Below, piece after piece: positions 59,883 through 64,000 of a stretch of DNA of 64,000 nucleotides. This DNA is from Geodermatophilaceae bacterium NBWT11 (GTDB lineage Bacteria > Actinomycetota > Actinomycetes > Mycobacteriales > Geodermatophilaceae), in NCBI GenBank assembly GCA_014218215.1, contig CP043652.1:1736001-1800000 (forward strand), in the 5' to 3' direction. Position 1 is the first letter of the stretch. Each line of letters opens with the position of its first letter. Made by a program: the position numbers and the translations under genes. The notes under the pieces were generated by a model, which was not told the DNA's origin, ran no database searches, and was given only the letters and a program-made list of their open reading frames with translations.

Positions 59883-60713
59883 TCAGGACAGGCGGTGGAG
59901 CTGCTCGAAGTTGCCGCGGAAGACCAGGTCGGCGAGCTCGCCGTCCCCGGTGGCCGCGGCCAGGCGGGCGTGTTCGCCCTCGAAGTCGCCCCAGGGCTGG
60001 TCGGAGGCGAAGAGCACGCGGTCGTGGCCGATGCCGTGCCGCTCGATCTCGGCGGCGAACCAGCGCGGGGCGAAGCCGATGGCCCAGCTGGTGTCGGTGT
60101 AGACCCGCTTGCCCTCGGCGACCCAGGCGAAGAACCTCTGTCCGATCAGCTTGATGTGGCCGCTCATCCCGCCGCCCATGTGCACCAGGTGCACGGCGAC
60201 GTCGTCGGCGTACCGGTCGACCAGCTGGCCCACCTCGTCGATGTCGCTGGCCGCGCCGGGGCTGGTGTGCACGTGGACGACGAGGTCGTGCTCGCGGGCC
60301 GTGGCGAAGATGCTGTCGAGCTGCGGGAGACACGCCTCGTCGGTGGCCCGCCCGCCCAGCAGGAAGGACAGCTTCAACGCACTCACGCCCTGCTCACCGG
60401 CGAGCGCGAGCGCCTTCTCGGTGGCGACGGCGTCCTGCGGCCGCGGGCTGGTCCACAGCCCCGCGCGGATCCGCTCGTCGGTCTGCGCGGCCTCGACGAC
60501 CAGCTCGTTGAGGGCGAAGGACGCGCTCGGGTCGGGCACCCCGTAGTTGGGGATGACCAGCGCGCACTCGGTGCCCTCGCGGTCCAGGTCGGCCTGCAGC
60601 TCGGCGATCGTGGCCCGGGCGGTGGTGTCGGGGTTGACCGGCGGACCGCCGTAGAACGGGAACGCGGGCAGCACGCCGAGGTGGCGGTGCGCGTCGTGCA
60701 CCCGCTGTGTCAT
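59883..60713 (-). CDS. Amidohydrolase family protein at the head of the nitrilase cluster
   Basis: 276-aa TIM-barrel metal hydrolase of the amidohydrolase_2 type. Metal motif DAHRHLG (residues 7-13), LKLSFLLGG, HVHTSPGA and VHLVHMGGG, and Asp in VLFASDQPWGDFEGEH. All His/Asp ligands expected for a zinc or manganese site are present. It is not a usual member of Nit1C clusters; it may hydrolyse the product or substrate of the pathway. ATG start; 31 bases upstream of the MSMEG_0572-like gene, so probably co-transcribed. Confidence 0.85.
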   Translation of the reverse strand: MTQRVHDAHRHLGVLPAFPFYGGPPVNPDTTARATIAELQADLDREGTECALVIPNYGVPDPSASFALNELVVEAAQTDERIRAGLWTSPRPQDAVATEKALALAGEQGVSALKLSFLLGGRATDEACLPQLDSIFATAREHDLVVHVHTSPGAASDIDEVGQLVDRYADDVAVHLVHMGGGMSGHIKLIGQRFFAWVAEGKRVYTDTSWAIGFAPRWFAAEIERHGIGHDRVLFASDQPWGDFEGEHARLAAATGDGELADLVFRGNFEQLHRLS

Positions 60714-60819
60714 GCACCCACCGTGGGCCCGCCAGGTTCCAGTGCGGTGACGTCGGGAACGAGATGTCGTTACGTGTGCGGCGCCGACCCCCCGCTCGCG
60801 TGACGGGCGTGTGTCCTGC

Positions 60820-61185
60820 TCAGCGCCCCGCCAGCCGGTGGGCGATCACGGGGACCGCCTCCACCCGGCCGGTGACGATCTCGGTGACCAGGGCGACGGC
60901 GTCCTCGTCGGAGACCGCCGACGGCTCGCCGGCCATCGCCATGAGGGTCAGCGCCGCGGCCAGCGCGAAGGGCCGGTTGCCCTCGGCCAGCGCCGAGGCC
61001 GTGACCAGGGAGTGCAGCAGCGCGGCCGCCTTCTCCGCGGTGGAGCCGTAGACGTCCTCGTCGCCGTCGGTGGCCTCGACCCGGGCCAGCGCCGCCACGA
61101 GGAGACCCCGGTCCCGGATCCGGACCTCCGGTCCGACCACCCGCTCGGCGATCTGCAGGAGGTCCGCGACCGTCAGTCCCGCCAC
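60820..61185 (-). CDS. Doc/Fic-like toxin with degenerate active-site motif
   Basis: 121 aa. The core ALLHSLVTASALAEGNRPFA matches the Doc/Fic motif HPFxDGNKR at E-G-N, but the key His is Ser64, and the K-R after GN is R-P. The N-terminus VADLLQIAERVVG is typical of actinobacterial Doc proteins. Probably reduced or no catalytic activity. GTG start overlaps the antitoxin stop. Read as toxin of a type II toxin-antitoxin pair. Confidence 0.75.
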   Translation of the reverse strand: MAGLTVADLLQIAERVVGPEVRIRDRGLLVAALARVEATDGDEDVYGSTAEKAAALLHSLVTASALAEGNRPFALAAALTLMAMAGEPSAVSDEDAVALVTEIVTGRVEAVPVIAHRLAGR

Positions 61186-61385
61186 CGGGCCAGCTCCCGG
61201 AGCGCGGCCCCGTGCCGGTCCAGCTCCGTGTCGAGCACGAGGTCCAGCGGCGTCGCCTCGTCGTGCAGGGCCAGGTAGTCCTCGAGCGCCCGCTTCGCCA
61301 CGTCCTGCATGGACACGTGCTCGGCCCGCGCCCGTCTCCGCAGCGCCTCGGTCTGGGCCGCCGTCAGTCGCAGCGTCATCGCCAT
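61173..61385 (-). CDS. Antitoxin (ribbon-helix-helix type)
   Basis: 70 aa from ATG 61385. N-terminal MTLRLTAAQTEALRRRARAE and VSMQDVAKRALEDYLALHDE form a typical ribbon-helix-helix DNA-binding fold; the C-terminal half (LVLDTELDRHGAALRELARW) would wrap the toxin. Overlaps the toxin start by 13 bases. An inverted repeat just upstream (61412-61433) is the likely autoregulatory operator. Confidence 0.85.
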   Translation of the reverse strand: MAMTLRLTAAQTEALRRRARAEHVSMQDVAKRALEDYLALHDEATPLDLVLDTELDRHGAALRELARWRD

Positions 61386-61411
61386 CTCGCACCCCCCGGT
61401 ACGCCGTCCGG

Positions 61412-61433
61412 GTGATACCACCTGCGGTACCAC
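61412..61433. promoter_or_regulatory. Antitoxin operator candidate
   Basis: GTGATACC (61412-61419), 6 bp, GGTACCAC (61426-61433): 7 of 8 arm positions are symmetric. It lies 26 bp upstream of the antitoxin ATG. Confidence 0.55.
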
Positions 61434-61539
61434 GTCGAGCCGGTTCTCTGTCCATCTCACCCTGCGTGTTCGAGACGGAACGGTTCGTCGAGCCAACGGG
61501 CCCGACACGCCGTCATTGTGCCCTGCATCTCACTACTCC

Positions 61540-61568
61540 TGGTGATCTGCGGGTGCGCTCCCTAGCTT
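61540..61568 (+). promoter_or_regulatory. Promoter of the Pro/Ala-rich exported protein
   Basis: -35 TGGTGA (61540-61545), 17-bp spacer, -10 TAGCTT (61563-61568), then 7 bases to the GTG at 61576, so the transcript is probably leaderless. Confidence 0.5.
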
Positions 61569-61575
61569 TCGCCCC

Positions 61576-62670
61576 GTGTTCGAGGCCGATCTCCCCGAGG
61601 GCGGCCGACCGCCGTCCCGGGGTCGGCCGTGGACCCGACGCCTGCTCACCGGAGCCGTGCTCGGGCTGGGGTCGGCGGCGGCCCTCACCGCCCTCGGCGG
61701 GCCCGCGTCCGCGGACGAGGCACCCGCGCCGGACACGGCGGCGGCGGCCCAGTCCGAGGAGTCGACCGCACCCGCGGAGACCGTCGAGGAGACGCCGACC
61801 GACCCCGTCGAGACGCCCACGGAGGCGGCCCCCGAGGACCCTCCTGCCGTGTCGGCACCGGTGGACGACCCCCTGACCGGCACGGACACCGGTCCGGCCG
61901 CGACCTCCAGCGTCGTGCTGTCGGCTGTGCAGGAGGACCCTGCCCCGGCACCGGAGGTCCCGTCCGATCCCGCGCCCGACCCCACGGCCACACCGGCCCC
62001 CGCACCCGTGCCGGATGCGGGGCCCGCCCCCGATGCGGGCCTCGCCCCGGCCGAGGCACCCGTGGCAGGTCCGTCCGTCGAGCCCGCTGCCGACCCCGCC
62101 GGGACGACGACCACCGAGGCCGCCGACCAGGTCGTCGCCGACCAGGCGGCCGCCGACCAGGCAGCACCCACCGTGGTCCCGGCCGATGGCACACCGCCGG
62201 GCACCACGGTCGGCACCGCTCTGCCGGCCGCCGAGTGCGGCGTCCCCACCGGGACGGGCGCGACCGCCGACCCGTCGTCCCGGACCGGCACCGGCCGGCA
62301 CACCCGGCCGGCGGGCGACGACACCCCGACCGGGCACACGGCCCTCACGGAGCAGACCGAGATCGCCCCCGGCCCGGCGCTGCTCCCGAACGCCGACCCC
62401 GGCCCCGGCCCCGGCCCCGGCGACCCCACCGGCCCGATGGCACCCCCGGTGCCCGGCTCGCCCGGCGCGCCCCTCGCTGTCGCCGTCGGCTGCGCCACCT
62501 CGACCACCGCCGGGCCCGGGCAGGGCTCCGGTGCCACCGGGGACCAGGCCCTCGCCGTCCTCACCACAGCCGTCCCCGCCCCCGAGGCCGGGACCGCCAC
62601 CGCGCGCACCCTCGCCGCCGTGGCCCCCGTCGTCGCCACCGACGACGACCCGGGTTCCCGCCCCGACTGA
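61576..62670 (+). CDS. Exported Pro/Ala/Asp-rich low-complexity protein
   Basis: 364 aa. N-terminal signal peptide (RRLLTGAVLGLGSAAALTAL, cleavage near ASA), then about 310 residues almost wholly Ala, Pro, Thr, Asp, Glu and Gly with no domain; repeats such as DPAPDPTATPAPAPVPDAGP and PGPGPGPG. Two Cys (about 222 and 310) might be linked. No sorting signal seen. GTG start with a promoter directly upstream and no ribosome site. Probably a wall-associated structural or spacer protein. Confidence 0.6.
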   Translation: MFEADLPEGGRPPSRGRPWTRRLLTGAVLGLGSAAALTALGGPASADEAPAPDTAAAAQSEESTAPAETVEETPTDPVETPTEAAPEDPPAVSAPVDDPLTGTDTGPAATSSVVLSAVQEDPAPAPEVPSDPAPDPTATPAPAPVPDAGPAPDAGLAPAEAPVAGPSVEPAADPAGTTTTEAADQVVADQAAADQAAPTVVPADGTPPGTTVGTALPAAECGVPTGTGATADPSSRTGTGRHTRPAGDDTPTGHTALTEQTEIAPGPALLPNADPGPGPGPGDPTGPMAPPVPGSPGAPLAVAVGCATSTTAGPGQGSGATGDQALAVLTTAVPAPEAGTATARTLAAVAPVVATDDDPGSRPD

Positions 62671-62810
62671 GTCGGCCGCCCGGCCCTCGCTGCCCGACTC
62701 GGCGTGCCCACGGGGGGCACCCCGCCGAACCCGGCGAGCGCCTCGCAGTGCCGCTCCTCCCATCACCCAGCGGTGCGCAACGGTGCGCACCCGGCAGAAG
62801 GACGACCCAG

Positions 62811-64000
62811 ATGAACCGAACTGTGCGCAACGGCCTGGCCGTCGCCACCATGGCCGGGGGGCTCTTCCTCCTCGGTCAGGCGGCGGCCAGCGCCGAGGAG
62901 GTCACCGCGACCTCCAGCTCCACCGACGGGACCGCGGTCACCGTCGTGGACGCAGGTGTCTCCGCCCCGGGCGGCAGCGCCGAGGGCACCACCGCCGAGA
63001 ACACCGGTGACGCCACCGGTGGGGCCGGCAGCAACGCAGGCTCCGCCACCAGCAGCGCGACCGTCGCCGTCGAGGCGACGAACGTGCACAGCGACGGGAA
63101 CGGCTCACCGACGACCAGCGTCGGACCGGCCATCAACACCAGCACCGGCGGCAACGGCGGCGCCGGCTCCGTCGCGGTGACCTCCAGTGGGGACACCGCG
63201 GCGGGCGGGGGCACCGCGAGTGCACCTGCTGTCACGGCGTCCTCGGAGTCCGTGGGCACCGGCGGAGGCAGCTCGGACACCGGGGCCTCGACCGGGGTCA
63301 GCGCTCCGGTCACCGCCGGCGGCGGCACGGCCACGGGCACCCTGGCCGGCAACGGCGGCAACGCCACCGGCGGCGCCGGCGGCAACGCCGGGTCGGCGAC
63401 CAGCGGGGCCGGCGTCGGTGTCGGCTGCGAGGACCTGCACAGCGACGGCAACTGCAGCCCGACCACGACCGTCGGCGGGGCGACCAACACCAGCACCGGC
63501 GGCAACGGCGGCGCGGGCACGATCGTCGTGGGCGCCAGCGGGAACACCACGGCCGGTGGCGGGACCGCCACCGGCGGGAGCGTGACGGCCAGCGCGGAGA
63601 GCGTCGACTTCGGCGACTTCCTCGAGTGGCTGCGGGTCAACGGCTACGAGTACGACAGCGTGGCCGGGACCGTCGTCTCCACCCCGGTGCGGGCAGGCGG
63701 CGGCACCGCCGAGGGCCAGCTCGCCGGCAACGACGGCAACGCCACGGGTGGGGCGGGCGACAACGTCGGCTCGGCCACCAGCGGCGCCGTCGTCACCGTC
63801 GTGTGCTTCAACTACAAGAGCCACAGCGCCTGCAACCCGGTCACCACGACCGGCGCGGTGACCAACACCAGCACCGGCGGCAACGGCGGCGCGGGCACGA
63901 TCACCGTCGTCGCGACCGGCACCACCACGGCCGGCGGCGGCACCGCCACCGGCGGGTCCACCACCGGCACCTCCGAGGCCGTCGGCTTCGGCGGCACCGG
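62811..64000 (+). CDS. Exported Gly/Thr/Asn-rich repeat protein (3' end outside window)
   Basis: 396 codons seen, open to the window edge. Signal peptide (LAVATMAGGLFLLGQAAASA), then three imperfect repeats of about 120 residues, each with the element NTSTGGNGGAG at nucleotides 63135, 63486 and 63864, preceded by NATGGAG and SATSGA and a Cys-pair segment such as CEDLHSDGNCSPT or CFNYKSHSACNP. The composition recalls glycine-rich spore-coat or chaplin-like surface proteins. ATG with AGAAGGA 9 bases upstream. Repeats in register suggest a beta-helix or beta-roll. Confidence 0.7.
   Translation, partial: MNRTVRNGLAVATMAGGLFLLGQAAASAEEVTATSSSTDGTAVTVVDAGVSAPGGSAEGTTAENTGDATGGAGSNAGSATSSATVAVEATNVHSDGNGSPTTSVGPAINTSTGGNGGAGSVAVTSSGDTAAGGGTASAPAVTASSESVGTGGGSSDTGASTGVSAPVTAGGGTATGTLAGNGGNATGGAGGNAGSATSGAGVGVGCEDLHSDGNCSPTTTVGGATNTSTGGNGGAGTIVVGASGNTTAGGGTATGGSVTASAESVDFGDFLEWLRVNGYEYDSVAGTVVSTPVRAGGGTAEGQLAGNDGNATGGAGDNVGSATSGAVVTVVCFNYKSHSACNPVTTTGAVTNTSTGGNGGAGTITVVATGTTTAGGGTATGGSTTGTSEAVGFGGT

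Noticed and set aside
63135-63875. CRISPR-like repeat array
   Set aside because: The repeats are in-frame coding repeats 351 and 378 bp apart with no constant spacer length.
1-64000. tRNA, rRNA, transposase or integrase
   Set aside because: Scanned intergenic regions and ORF products by eye and found none.

Overview
This window is about 64 kb of very GC-rich DNA from an actinobacterium. The evidence is GTG starts, pervasive 4-base ATGA/GTGA gene overlaps, an RbpA gene, an IdeR/DtxR-type iron box, a SAM-IV-type riboswitch and LAxTG (class E type) sorting signals. Gene content is compatible with Geodermatophilaceae or a neighbouring soil/rock-dwelling family, but I cannot fix the genus. I see no rRNA, tRNA, CRISPR array, prophage or insertion sequence. 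The window looks like core/accessory chromosome without obvious recent foreign islands.

Layout. 0-2.7 kb: two tandem iron-siderophore binding lipoproteins under an IdeR-like box, and an acyl-CoA dehydrogenase-like protein. 2.7-8.8 kb: an MscS channel, a Thr-rich membrane protein, and a very large surface-anchored metallophosphoesterase that carries a one-base frameshift. 8.9-13.6 kb: a zinc ADH, TatA, and a MarR regulator divergent from an ABC exporter. 13.6-16.6 kb: SAM-IV riboswitch, metY, metX and a small gene. 16.7-17.7 kb: two exported proteins. 17.7-30 kb: a complete minus-strand chemotaxis operon, in transcription order cheA, cheW, three chemoreceptors, an unknown gene, cheB, cheR, cheY, cheX, cheY, cheC-like. 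Inside it, upstream of cheB, is a FliA-type promoter. Between cheA and prfC is a 545-bp non-coding region full of short repeats.

30.5-34.2 kb: prfC, gamma carbonic anhydrase, rbpA, a small HTH protein and a GNAT. 34.4-41.9 kb: a tightly overlapped six-gene plus-strand operon. It holds a GH26-like exported protein, a GAF-PP2C phosphatase, a BcsA-like membrane GT2, a STAS protein, an RsbW-like ATPase and a GH26-OpgC acyltransferase fusion. I read it as an exopolysaccharide synthesis and acylation system under a partner-switching module. It is the best candidate here for an undescribed system.

41.9-49.6 kb: an EamA transporter divergent from a CGNR regulator, a YdeI-like protein, a class III aminotransferase, UspA, an APC permease, a saccharopine dehydrogenase-like reductase and DedA. 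These suggest amine/amino-acid catabolism. 49.7-52.7 kb: an NlpC/P60 hydrolase, a Cys-rich small protein and a LAATG-anchored protein. 52.7-60.7 kb: a Nit1C-type cluster (nitrilase, radical SAM, GNAT-AIR synthase, flavin monooxygenase, MSMEG_0572-like, glycosyltransferase). It also carries a second nitrilase that has lost two of its three catalytic residues, and an amidohydrolase. 60.8-61.4 kb: a toxin-antitoxin pair whose Doc-like toxin lacks the key His. 61.6-64 kb: two exported low-complexity proteins, the last running off the window.
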